Origin: Emticicia sp031378345
GTDB lineage: Bacteria; Bacteroidota; Bacteroidia; Cytophagales; Spirosomataceae
Length of the DNA: 64,000 nt
Assembly: GCA_031378345.1 (NCBI GenBank)
Contig: JANNDY010000088.1
Location: 1 to 64,000 of the forward strand
Direction of reading: 5' to 3'
The notes under the pieces were generated by a model. It searched no databases and was not told the DNA's origin. It saw only the letters and a list, made by a program, of their open reading frames with translations. The position numbers and the translations under genes were made by a program. The first letter of the stretch is position 1. Every line of letters starts with the position of its first letter. Below are positions 25,417 through 34,011 of this stretch, in pieces.

Positions 25417-27912
25417 ATGAAATACTTATTATTAGTTACAGGGTTTTTCGCTTTAGGATTAAGTGGAATTCCAACATTTGGTCAAGATATTGTTTCATTT
25501 AATTCACCACCAAAAAAAACAAATGATTTACCTATTAAAGGAAAAGTGAGAGGGAGTATCATCGACGAAAAAAAACAGCCATTGCCGTTTGTCAATATTG
25601 TGATACTTAAGTCGGGGGACTCTTCACTTGTGAAGGGTGTAACAACTGACTTAGAAGGAGGTTTTTCAATAGATGATTTGCCACTCAATAATTATATTTT
25701 GGCAGCAACGATGGTTGGCTACCAAAAAATAGGTTTGGTATTAAAATTCGATGAAGTTAACACCGAACTCAAAATCAATACTATTGAGATGCAGCCCGAC
25801 ACAAAGGCTTTGAAAGAAGTTGTTGTCCGCTCTAAAAAACCTATCATCGAACAAAAACCTGATAGGCTAATTTTCAATGTAGAAAATAGTATCATTGCTT
25901 CAGGTAGCAATGCCTTAGAGGTATTGGCAAAAGCACCAATGGTTTTTATTGACTCACGTACAGATAATATTATTTTTAAAGGAAGAGCAGGTGTCCAAGT
26001 AATGATAGACGGGAAGTTTAGTACGATGTCGGCTACCGAAATAAGCACGATGCTTAAAAGTATGCCTGCCGAAGAAGTGATAAAAATAGAACTCATCACA
26101 AACCCTTCGGCAAAATATGATGCTTCTGGAACTGGAGGATTAATAAATATTCGAACAAAAAAAGGACTGAGTTATGGCACAAATGGAAGTTATACAATTG
26201 GTTTAGGGGCTGGTACATATACAAGAGGCAACGGTAGTTTAAATCTTAATCACCGTACTGAAAAAGTGAATATATTTGGCAGTTATTCATTGGCTCGACG
26301 CACCTCGTTCTCAAAAAACAGCAACGTTACAGAATATCTTAATACTCAAAATTTGCTTACAAATCGTCATGATTTAAACGATTATAACAAATACAATTCC
26401 TTAAATCAAACTTTCAAAGTAGGGTTAGATTGGTTTCCATCTAAGAAAACTACCATTGGTTTTCTTGCGAATGGTTTTGTTTCAGCACGCTCTGATAACT
26501 CAGATGGTGTAACAAATATCTACAATGGACAAAAAATCTTAGATGCAGTTTTAGTAAATATGCAGACCGAAGAACGGAACAATCAACGAATCAATGCTAA
26601 TATTAATTTCAAGCATAGTTTCAACGATAAAGGCAAAGAACTTTCGGCAGATTTCGATTATTCGACCTTTGGTAGTAAATCTGTAAATGCTATAAATAAT
26701 TATTTTAGAAGTAACGGAAACGAATTAACAAATCCATATTTACTTCGAAACCAATTACCTATCACGGTAAACATTGGTGCAGCAAAAATAGACTATGTAC
26801 AACCATTAAAAGAGGGGACACAACTTGAATTTGGAGCAAAAATTGGCAAAGTAAGTACAGATAACGATGCACTTTTTGAAGTACAAAAAGGTGGTAATTG
26901 GCAGAGTGATATAGGTCGTTCGAACCATTTTAAATATGAAGAGCAAATCAATGCCATTTATACAAACTATACTGGCAAATTAGGCAAAAATGACATCCAA
27001 GTAGGCCTTCGAGCTGAGCAAACTATCTCAAAAGCCAATTCAATTACAACAAAAACTGTAATAAACAGAAATTATACACAATTATTTCCGAGTATGTTTA
27101 TTAGTCGTCAAATAAATGAAAACAACAGTTTGAGCCTATCTTATAGTCGTCGTATCAGTCGACCTTCTTATGAGAGTCTCAACCCTTTTATTTATATCTG
27201 GGATTTATACACCTACCAACAAGGAAATCCTTTCTTACGCCCAGAGCTAACGGGTTCAATACAATTGTCTTATACTTTCAAAAATGCAATTGTGACCAAT
27301 TTTAGTTATGGAAAATCAAAAGATGTTGCTTTAGAGGTAATGCAAAGAGAAGACCCACTTTCACGAGTTGCAATCAACCGATTTGAAAATCTGAAAAGTG
27401 CAGAATACGTTTCAGTTGATGTAAGTTTTCCAGTAAATCCTACAAAATGGTGGAGTATCAATAGTAATGCAGGTTTGTATTATGGAAAATATAATGCAAC
27501 TATTCAGAACGTTGATATTACAAATACCAAACCATTTTATATGGCTAATATCATCAATAGCTTTGTATTACCCGCCAAATGGACAGCAGAATTTTCTGTT
27601 AATTACATGTCTTCGGTTCCTTATGGCGTGATGATTCAAAAACCTCAATATCAAGCAGATATGGGTTTGCAGAAAAATTTTTGGGATAAAAAAGGTAGCC
27701 TTAAAGTTTCATTCACAGATATTTTCAGAACTGCACGAGGATATTATGTAACAAGTGTAAAAGGTTTAAATGTTAGTGGAATCAATCGTTGGGAAAGCCA
27801 ATTAGTAAAAGCAACCTTGACCTACAAATTTGGCAATAATAAAGTAAAAGCTGCTCGACGTCGTTCAACAGCTACCAGCGAAGAACAAGGTAGAGTAAAA
27901 GTGAAGGAATAA
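25417..27912 (+). CDS. Outer-membrane beta-barrel receptor (TonB-dependent-like) of the RiPP locus
   Basis: The 831-residue protein has a signal peptide (MKYLLLVTGFFALGLSGIPT), a carboxypeptidase-regulatory-like domain (about 42-125, GSIIDEKKQPLPFVNIVI), a plug-like domain (about 140-240, NALEVLAKAPMVFIDSRTDN and GLINIRTKKG) and a beta-barrel of the OMP_b-brl_3 type to the end. It is the first gene of the plus operon, 15 bases before a LanC-like gene. It may move the mature peptide across the outer membrane, bind it for signalling, or import a cofactor. The ligand cannot be inferred. Confidence 0.82.
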   Translation: MKYLLLVTGFFALGLSGIPTFGQDIVSFNSPPKKTNDLPIKGKVRGSIIDEKKQPLPFVNIVILKSGDSSLVKGVTTDLEGGFSIDDLPLNNYILAATMVGYQKIGLVLKFDEVNTELKINTIEMQPDTKALKEVVVRSKKPIIEQKPDRLIFNVENSIIASGSNALEVLAKAPMVFIDSRTDNIIFKGRAGVQVMIDGKFSTMSATEISTMLKSMPAEEVIKIELITNPSAKYDASGTGGLINIRTKKGLSYGTNGSYTIGLGAGTYTRGNGSLNLNHRTEKVNIFGSYSLARRTSFSKNSNVTEYLNTQNLLTNRHDLNDYNKYNSLNQTFKVGLDWFPSKKTTIGFLANGFVSARSDNSDGVTNIYNGQKILDAVLVNMQTEERNNQRINANINFKHSFNDKGKELSADFDYSTFGSKSVNAINNYFRSNGNELTNPYLLRNQLPITVNIGAAKIDYVQPLKEGTQLEFGAKIGKVSTDNDALFEVQKGGNWQSDIGRSNHFKYEEQINAIYTNYTGKLGKNDIQVGLRAEQTISKANSITTKTVINRNYTQLFPSMFISRQINENNSLSLSYSRRISRPSYESLNPFIYIWDLYTYQQGNPFLRPELTGSIQLSYTFKNAIVTNFSYGKSKDVALEVMQREDPLSRVAINRFENLKSAEYVSVDVSFPVNPTKWWSINSNAGLYYGKYNATIQNVDITNTKPFYMANIINSFVLPAKWTAEFSVNYMSSVPYGVMIQKPQYQADMGLQKNFWDKKGSLKVSFTDIFRTARGYYVTSVKGLNVSGINRWESQLVKATLTYKFGNNKVKAARRRSTATSEEQGRVKVKE

Positions 27913-27927
27913 ATCAAATATTTTACT

Positions 27928-29112
27928 ATGAATCTTTTATCTATTCAGTCGCTCACAGCCTTGAAAATTGAAGAAATTGCTCAAAGCATTGCATTTCATG
28001 AAGATCAAATTAAAGGAATTTCTTATAGCAATGGAAAATTAGGGTTGGCTTTGTTTTATTTATATTATGGACAATATAAAGCCGACTCTACTTATGCCGA
28101 CAAAGCTGAACAACTGCTCATAGAAGCATTTCAGACAGCTATTAGCGAACCAAATGAAGAAAGGTTTTTTCATAAAAATCTTGCCGAGTTAGGCACTTTC
28201 GTTGAATTCACAAAAGAAAACCAATGGTTTGATTTCGATGATTCAAATATTCTCAATCAGATTGATGAGGTAATTGCAGCACATCTTAAATCAAGTATCA
28301 AGGCAGAAGATTTTGATACATTTTCAGGGGCAATGGTCGGAGGACAATATTTTTTAAATCGATACCAAAGTAAACCATCTGTCATTCAACAAATCATTGT
28401 TTTTTTGAATGGTTTAGAAACAAAAGCTAATGATGTAGAAAATGGGTCATTTTGGTACACAAAATTCCTAAATCCGTCGGGTGAAGTTTATTTAGGTATT
28501 TCACATGGTATTTCCGCAATAATTATATGTCTGTCGAAAATACATGAGTTGAATATCGAAACAGAAACTTGCAAAAAATTAATAAAGAAAGCCACCAACT
28601 TTTTACTTTCACAACAAAAAAAATATGAAGATGAGTTACACTTTTTTGACAATGTTGTTGGTGTACTTTCAAAACCATCTCAAATACGCTTGTGCTATGG
28701 AGATTTAGGCGTAGGATATGCACTTTTGAAAGCTGCTAATATACTTAAAGACAAAAATTTACTAAATACAGCACACAATATTCTCAGAGTGTCGGCAGAT
28801 AAAACCACAATAGAAGAAATACAAGATGCAGGGATTTTATATGGCACTGCTGGAGTAGCCTTATTTTATGATAAAGTTTTCAGAATATCAAAGCAGACTT
28901 TTTACTATACTACTTCTGATTTATGGTATAAAAAAACATTACAATTAGGCAAAATTCCAAACAACTTTGCTGGTTACGAACCACAATATAATCGAAAAAA
29001 AGTAGAAACCTACACCAGTTTTTTTGAAGGAATAGCTGGTATTGGCTGCTCATTTATTCAAAAAATGGATAAAACATTGCCACCTTTAGACAAATTAGTT
29101 TGGCTAAATTAA
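27928..29112 (+). CDS. LanC-like protein lacking two zinc ligands
   Basis: The 394-residue protein follows the LanC fold: GISHGISAIII, RLCYGDLGVGYALL (C256) and a final FEGIAGIGCSF segment. However, the position of the canonical Cys-His pair reads AGILYGTAGVAL, with L304 and Y305 in place of Cys and His. Only one of three zinc ligands remains, so standard zinc-thiolate cyclisation is unlikely. It may be a precursor-binding or scaffolding partner. It is paired with a luciferase-like monooxygenase 12 bases downstream, an arrangement repeated by the next two genes. Confidence 0.78.
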   Translation: MNLLSIQSLTALKIEEIAQSIAFHEDQIKGISYSNGKLGLALFYLYYGQYKADSTYADKAEQLLIEAFQTAISEPNEERFFHKNLAELGTFVEFTKENQWFDFDDSNILNQIDEVIAAHLKSSIKAEDFDTFSGAMVGGQYFLNRYQSKPSVIQQIIVFLNGLETKANDVENGSFWYTKFLNPSGEVYLGISHGISAIIICLSKIHELNIETETCKKLIKKATNFLLSQQKKYEDELHFFDNVVGVLSKPSQIRLCYGDLGVGYALLKAANILKDKNLLNTAHNILRVSADKTTIEEIQDAGILYGTAGVALFYDKVFRISKQTFYYTTSDLWYKKTLQLGKIPNNFAGYEPQYNRKKVETYTSFFEGIAGIGCSFIQKMDKTLPPLDKLVWLN

Positions 29113-29124
29113 ATATCTAAATCA

Positions 29125-30063
29125 ATGAATGAAAGTAAGAAAACATCATTTGGTATCTTAGACTTTGGTTATAGAGAAAAAAAACTCAATAGCCTCTCAA
29201 TCATTGAAGATGTAATTGACTACGCCTCGGCTGCTGATGAACTGGGCTTTAGTCGTTTTTGGATTTCAGAACACCATGACCCTAATACTGTACTGGCTTG
29301 GAGTAATCCACAACCGATGGTTTCTATTTTGGCAGGAATAACAAAACGTATAAAAATAGGTGCCGCTGGCGTTTTGATAGGCATTCATAACCCTTATCAT
29401 GTGGCGACTCATTTTAAACTTTTGGCTAATTTATTTCCAAATCGTATTGACTTAGGCATTGCTCGAAGTGTTGTAAATCCTGTGGCGATTCAGTGTGTTA
29501 CAAGAACCGATAATATTGGCAACGAAGAAATGATGAAAACTATACCTAAAAAAATACAATACTTACTTCACTATCTTCGAGATGAAGAAGAATTATTTAA
29601 AAAAGGTGCAGGAATAGTCATTCCACCATATAAAGGAGACATTCCCAATCTTTGGATGCTGGGCTCGTCCTACAATAGTTTATCAAATGCTTTGGAGCTT
29701 GGTTTGAATTTTTCTCGGTCCATATTTCATCCAGGAGCTGACCAAATGGCTCATCGAGAAGAGTTGGAAAAGTTTCAAGAAGCGTATATACAAAAACACA
29801 AGAAAATTCCTAAAATAAATTTAGTCTTATCTGGTTTTTGTGCAAAAACACAACAGCAAGCTGAAAAAATAGCAAATGAACAAAAACTAAAACCTGAAAG
29901 TCACATATTTGGCTGTAAAAACAAATTCTATGATACCATCAACACATATATTAATGATTTTGGTGTTGATGAAATAATACTAAAAATACCACCACACAAA
30001 CTGTCGGATAGAACCAACTGTATTCATCTTATTAGTGATATGTTTAAGCTAAATGTCAACTAA
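29125..30063 (+). CDS. LLM-class flavin-dependent oxidoreductase (first copy)
   Basis: The 312-residue protein has the MsnO8/luciferase-like monooxygenase pattern: FGILDFGYREK at the start, LGFSRFWISEHHDPNT, then KRIKIGAAGVLIGIHNPYHV and NRIDLGIARS. It should be a TIM-barrel enzyme using reduced FMN (or F420) and O2. In this setting it probably oxidises the modified peptide, for example at Cys or an aromatic residue, but substrate and product are unknown. It lies 12 bases after the degenerate LanC and 2 bases before the intact LanC, so it is tightly co-expressed. Confidence 0.82.
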   Translation: MNESKKTSFGILDFGYREKKLNSLSIIEDVIDYASAADELGFSRFWISEHHDPNTVLAWSNPQPMVSILAGITKRIKIGAAGVLIGIHNPYHVATHFKLLANLFPNRIDLGIARSVVNPVAIQCVTRTDNIGNEEMMKTIPKKIQYLLHYLRDEEELFKKGAGIVIPPYKGDIPNLWMLGSSYNSLSNALELGLNFSRSIFHPGADQMAHREELEKFQEAYIQKHKKIPKINLVLSGFCAKTQQQAEKIANEQKLKPESHIFGCKNKFYDTINTYINDFGVDEIILKIPPHKLSDRTNCIHLISDMFKLNVN

Positions 30064-30065
30064 CA

Positions 30066-31289
30066 ATGGAAAAACCAGTAATTGATAAACAAAACATAGC
30101 ATATAATATTGATGAGATACTCGAAAAGTTGATGGAGTTGTTAGAAAGTTTTCACTGTCAGAATGACTCAGTTTGGTCAGGAAACATCGGACAATTACTA
30201 TATGCAATCTATTTTTATAAGTATATGGACAAGCCCGAATGGGGCGAAAAAGCTTTATCCATTATTGAAATATTATTCGAAAAACTCGAAAATATGGAAA
30301 ACCCGAATCTTTACGGTGCATCTTTGGCTAACGGTATTTCGAGTTTGGGTTTTGTACTTACAATAATGGAGCGTGAAGAAATTGGAGATTTTGAAGAACA
30401 ACTAAGTCTTTTTGATAAAATAATCTATGATGGTAGCATTCGACTTATCGAAAAAAACAATACTGATTATCTATACGGAATTACAGGAGCAATAAATTAT
30501 TTGAGTTTGAGAACAAATAAGCCTTTGGTAAAAGAATATGTTGAATATCTTGTAGATTGCCTTGCTGCCAAAGTCATTTATACACCAAAAGGCTCATATT
30601 TTCATAATAGTCACTTAGATGATATATCGACTAAGAACATCGAAATTGATTTTGGTTTGGCTCATGGACAATGTGGTATTTTATTGACCCTACTAAAAAT
30701 TCACAAACAAAATATTGCCTGCGAAAAATTAGAAAAAATATTACTAAATGGAGTGAATTTTATATTAAATCATAAAACAAATACCGATTTTCAGAATGAA
30801 AAATATTCGTTTTTTCCAGTAAAATTCAACGAAAATTTTTCTTGGGATTCTCCACAAAACTATAAAATGTATAGTAATCGCTTAGGGTGGTGTTATGGTG
30901 ATTTAAACCAATTACTACTACTTTATAAAGCAGGCAACGCTCTCAACAAACCCCAATGGGTGATATTTGCCGATAAAATGGGAGAAGTAATAGTTCAACG
31001 TAAAAAAATAAAAGAAACAGACATAAGCGATTCTCATTTTTGTCATGGTTCTTCTGGATTAGTACAATTTTATAAACGATTATTTGAAACAAGTCAAAAC
31101 ATAATATATGATGATGCAGCTAATTATTGGCTCAAGGCCACTCTGGTAAGTTTGAGTAAAGAATTCATTACGTATAATAAAGAGCGTTATGGCGAGCTAC
31201 TTATGGGGTTTGGGGCAACCAGTTTGGTTATATTATCAGAAATACATAAAGAAAGTCAAGAATGGGATTCAATATTTCTACTTTCATAG
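30066..31289 (+). CDS. Lanthionine synthetase C family cyclase (intact, plus operon)
   Basis: The 407-residue protein has all LanC landmarks: GLAHGQCGILLTLL, LGWCYGDLNQLLLL with C276 and SHFCHGSSGLVQ with C326 and H327. The complete zinc site means it can act as a cyclase. It resembles the LanC at 16873 (both have GWCYGDLN) more than the degenerate copy at 27928. It begins 2 bases after the first LLM gene and is followed 12 bases later by a second LLM gene, so the LanC-LLM pair is present twice in tandem. Confidence 0.86.
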   Translation: MEKPVIDKQNIAYNIDEILEKLMELLESFHCQNDSVWSGNIGQLLYAIYFYKYMDKPEWGEKALSIIEILFEKLENMENPNLYGASLANGISSLGFVLTIMEREEIGDFEEQLSLFDKIIYDGSIRLIEKNNTDYLYGITGAINYLSLRTNKPLVKEYVEYLVDCLAAKVIYTPKGSYFHNSHLDDISTKNIEIDFGLAHGQCGILLTLLKIHKQNIACEKLEKILLNGVNFILNHKTNTDFQNEKYSFFPVKFNENFSWDSPQNYKMYSNRLGWCYGDLNQLLLLYKAGNALNKPQWVIFADKMGEVIVQRKKIKETDISDSHFCHGSSGLVQFYKRLFETSQNIIYDDAANYWLKATLVSLSKEFITYNKERYGELLMGFGATSLVILSEIHKESQEWDSIFLLS

Positions 31290-31301
31290 CTCTCTAAAAT
31301 T

Positions 31302-32261
31302 ATGGAAAACATTAAAATAGGTTTATTAGATTTTGGCATCAGAGCCAATTCGATGAATAGTCTTCTAAGAGTCGAAGACCTAATTGAATATTCAGTTAAT
31401 GCTGAAAAATTAGGTTTTTCAAGGATTTGGTTAGCAGAACACCACGTTGGAGATGTAAAAATAACATGGAATAGTCCAGATTCTTTGGTCCCGATTGTAG
31501 CAGGGATGACCGAAAAAATAAGAGTAGGTGTTGCAGGGATTTTGATAGGTATTCATACACCTTATCACATTGCATCTACTTTCAAATTGTATAATAATCT
31601 ATTTGGTAACAGAATTGATTTAGGTATGGCAAATGGTGGTGTCAGTAATGCAATATCAAACTATACCATCGGAAAAGATAAGCAAGAAGTTCATGCTTTG
31701 TTTGAAAGTAAATACCGTGAAGTAGTTCATTTTTTAAAAGCTGAAGACCAACTCCTCAAAAAAGAAAGTATCGTAATTCCGCCTTTTAAAGGTACAATCC
31801 CCGAAATTTGGTCTTTAGGTGTTGGCTATGGTAACAGTATGCAACGAGCTTTAGAAACAGGCTCTAATCTTTCTCGTTCTATTTTTCATTTTAATGCCGA
31901 TTTGAATTATCAAAAAGAACATTTACACGAATTTAAAGAACTTTTTCAGAAAAAACATAAACGACAACCAAAAATCACAATGGTTTTTTCAGGCTGCTGC
32001 CATCAGACTACAAGAAAAGCAAAAAAAGTTGTTGAAAAAATGAAATTAGGCTATAATCTCAATTTAGTAGGGTGTCAAAAAATGTTCTATGATCAAATAA
32101 ATTCGTTTCAAGAAAACTATGGAATTGATGAGGTTATCTTTATGAATGTTGCACTTGACTCGAAAGACCGTTTGACAGCAATCGAACTAATAAGTGATGC
32201 TTTTAATTTAGAGACAGCATACCAGAAATTTGATAATTATACAAAATCTATAGCTGCTTAA
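31302..32261 (+). CDS. LLM-class flavin-dependent oxidoreductase (second copy)
   Basis: The 319-residue luciferase-like monooxygenase is clearly paralogous to the one at 29125: IGLLDFGIRANSMNSL, LGFSRIWLAEHHVGDV, EKIRVGVAGILIGIHTPYHI and NRIDLGMANGG. It has an FMN/F420-type TIM barrel. The pair suggests two related oxidations, or a heterodimer as in bacterial luciferase, where only one subunit is catalytic. A 103-base gap follows before the short peptide genes. Substrate unknown; peptide tailoring is inferred from context. Confidence 0.82.
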   Translation: MENIKIGLLDFGIRANSMNSLLRVEDLIEYSVNAEKLGFSRIWLAEHHVGDVKITWNSPDSLVPIVAGMTEKIRVGVAGILIGIHTPYHIASTFKLYNNLFGNRIDLGMANGGVSNAISNYTIGKDKQEVHALFESKYREVVHFLKAEDQLLKKESIVIPPFKGTIPEIWSLGVGYGNSMQRALETGSNLSRSIFHFNADLNYQKEHLHEFKELFQKKHKRQPKITMVFSGCCHQTTRKAKKVVEKMKLGYNLNLVGCQKMFYDQINSFQENYGIDEVIFMNVALDSKDRLTAIELISDAFNLETAYQKFDNYTKSIAA

Positions 32262-32364
32262 ATAAATCTTTAAATTCATTTTGTCGATGATTTTGTAAGG
32301 TTTATCTAAAAAATTTATACTATTAGCAAAATACTATGATTTTTGAATCTAATAAATACACAAA

Positions 32365-32565
32365 ATGAAAAAATCAATTGAAAATCTAATGCAAAAAGTA
32401 TTCTTCGATGCTTACGAAGAAAGACACGAAAGTGGCATTGAGGGCATTTCTGATGAGTTTGCTCTGCAAATTCGTGGTGGAGACCGTGACTATATTCCTA
32501 TCTATGATTCAATTTCAGAAATGGAATGGGGTAAGGTTTCGATATTATTAGATAATTTAAAATAA
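32365..32565 (+). CDS. Candidate RiPP precursor peptide with GG motif (radical-SAM associated)
   Basis: The 66-residue peptide starts MKKSIENLMQKVFFDAYEER and has ISDEFALQIRGG with Gly-Gly at 38-39, a plausible C39 cleavage site. The 27-residue tail (DRDYIPIYDSISEMEWGK then VSILLDNLK) has no Cys, so it is not a lanthipeptide. It does have spaced aromatics Y43, Y47 and W55, the kind of residue that FxsB/XyeB/GrrM-type radical SAM enzymes crosslink in three-residue cyclophanes (for example W-G-K). It lies two genes before the radical SAM maturase. Role is inference. Confidence 0.6.
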   Translation: MKKSIENLMQKVFFDAYEERHESGIEGISDEFALQIRGGDRDYIPIYDSISEMEWGKVSILLDNLK

Positions 32566-32588
32566 CAAATTTTTAATTCCTGAAAAAC

Positions 32589-32771
32589 ATGAAAAATAAT
32601 TTTTTTATAAAATCGAACGACAAAAAAAATAAGCGAAAAGCCCTCGAACATTTCGATAAAGATGAAAACAAAATTGCGGGAGAAGTGATATTGGGTGGCT
32701 GGAAGGAATCTATTTCTTCTTCTGTCAAACCCCAAGATATTGAAGATTTAGACCTCGAAAAAGAAAAATAA
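32589..32771 (+). CDS. Second short peptide with GG motif before the radical SAM gene
   Basis: This 60-residue, highly charged peptide (many Lys, Glu and Asp) has GEVILGG at 31-37 followed by WKESISSSVKPQDIEDLDLE. Gly-Gly at 36-37 fits C39 processing, leaving a tail beginning with Trp; W-K-E could be a cyclophane site. It ends 9 bases before the radical SAM gene. It may be a second substrate or a small accessory protein. It has no detectable similarity to the peptide at 32365 except for the GG. Confidence 0.5.
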   Translation: MKNNFFIKSNDKKNKRKALEHFDKDENKIAGEVILGGWKESISSSVKPQDIEDLDLEKEK

Positions 32772-32780
32772 ATCAATGAA

Positions 32781-33992
32781 ATGCTTTCAACTGTTCATCC
32801 CACTTGTAAGGTACTTGTATTGAAAGTAGCCAGCCGGTGCAACCTCAATTGCACCTATTGCTATATGTATAATCTTGGCGATGATACCTATAAAAATCAG
32901 CCCAAGTTTATGAGTGTAGATACCGTTGATGCCATCATAAATCAAGTATTAATTCATTGCCAAAAGCACCAAATCAAGCAGTTTGAATTCATTTTTCATG
33001 GAGGAGAGCCTCTTTTAGTTGCAGCTACTTTTTATGCAGATTTTGTACGTTTAGCTAAAGCAAGTTTATTGCCTTATACAAAACCAGTTTTTAATTTACA
33101 GACAAATGGTACATTATTAACAGAAAGTTGGTGCAAAACGCTTGGAAACTTGAAGATAAGTATTGGCATAAGCCTTGATGGACCACCAGAAGATAATGAT
33201 TTTTACCGAATTGACCACCAAGGAAATGGAAGTTATTATAAGGTTTTGGAAGGTTTAAGAATTGCCCAAAACTCAAAAGACTTACAGCATCAACCAGGCA
33301 TTCTGACAGTTATCAATGTTTTGTCGAATCCTACTGAAGTTTATCAACATTTGAAAGATTTGGACATAAAATATGCAGATTTTTTATTGCCTGATTGTAC
33401 TTATCAAAAACTACCACCACACAAAAATTTAGAAAATAGCACTTATGCAGGTTGGTTGATTGCAGTTTTCGACCTATGGTATTTTGATAAACAGCCAAAA
33501 CCCACCATAAGACTTTTCACTCAACTAATAAGATTGATGATAGGCTATGATGAAGGTTTTGAATACTTTGGACATCAAAAAAATGAATTTCTGGTCATTG
33601 AAACCGATGGTTCAATCGAAATAACTGGGGCGTTTAAAGTATGTGGCAATGGTTTTACAAAAAAAGACTTTAACATAAATTCCTCAACAATTGATGCCGT
33701 GCTGAAAGATGATTTTTATTTGCAATATTATTCTGGACATCAACATTTGTGCAACGAATGTCAGAATTGTCCTATCGTTGAGGTTTGTGGAGGTGGTTTT
33801 ATCGCACATAGGTATAGCGAAACAAATGGTTTTGATAACCCCTCTGTCTATTGTTTAGATTTGAAATTGCTTATCAAACACATTCAAAATATTGTCTTTG
33901 ATTCTTTACCAAAAAGCATCGTAAAATCAATGCAACTAAAACTTATAAAAACCGAAGATTTAATTCCTGTTCCAAGCAAAAGAAAGTTTTAA
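32781..33992 (+). CDS. FxsB/GrrM-like radical SAM/SPASM peptide maturase
   Basis: The 403-residue protein has the radical SAM cluster motif CNLNCTYC (C20, C24, C27), FIFHGGEPLL, GISLDGPPE, and a C-terminal SPASM region with clustered Cys (CNECQNCPIVEVCGGGF, then NPSVYCLD). CGGGxxxHRYS...GFDNPSVYC is characteristic of the FxsB/GrrM/XyeB branch, whose members form C-C crosslinks (cyclophanes) in short peptide motifs. It should use SAM and two or more Fe-S clusters to modify the peptides encoded just upstream. Whether it also acts on lanthipeptide cores is open. The start is 9 bases after the upstream stop. Confidence 0.85.
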   Translation: MLSTVHPTCKVLVLKVASRCNLNCTYCYMYNLGDDTYKNQPKFMSVDTVDAIINQVLIHCQKHQIKQFEFIFHGGEPLLVAATFYADFVRLAKASLLPYTKPVFNLQTNGTLLTESWCKTLGNLKISIGISLDGPPEDNDFYRIDHQGNGSYYKVLEGLRIAQNSKDLQHQPGILTVINVLSNPTEVYQHLKDLDIKYADFLLPDCTYQKLPPHKNLENSTYAGWLIAVFDLWYFDKQPKPTIRLFTQLIRLMIGYDEGFEYFGHQKNEFLVIETDGSIEITGAFKVCGNGFTKKDFNINSSTIDAVLKDDFYLQYYSGHQHLCNECQNCPIVEVCGGGFIAHRYSETNGFDNPSVYCLDLKLLIKHIQNIVFDSLPKSIVKSMQLKLIKTEDLIPVPSKRKF

Positions 33993-34011
33993 TTTCTAAC
34001 TATTTGAAACC

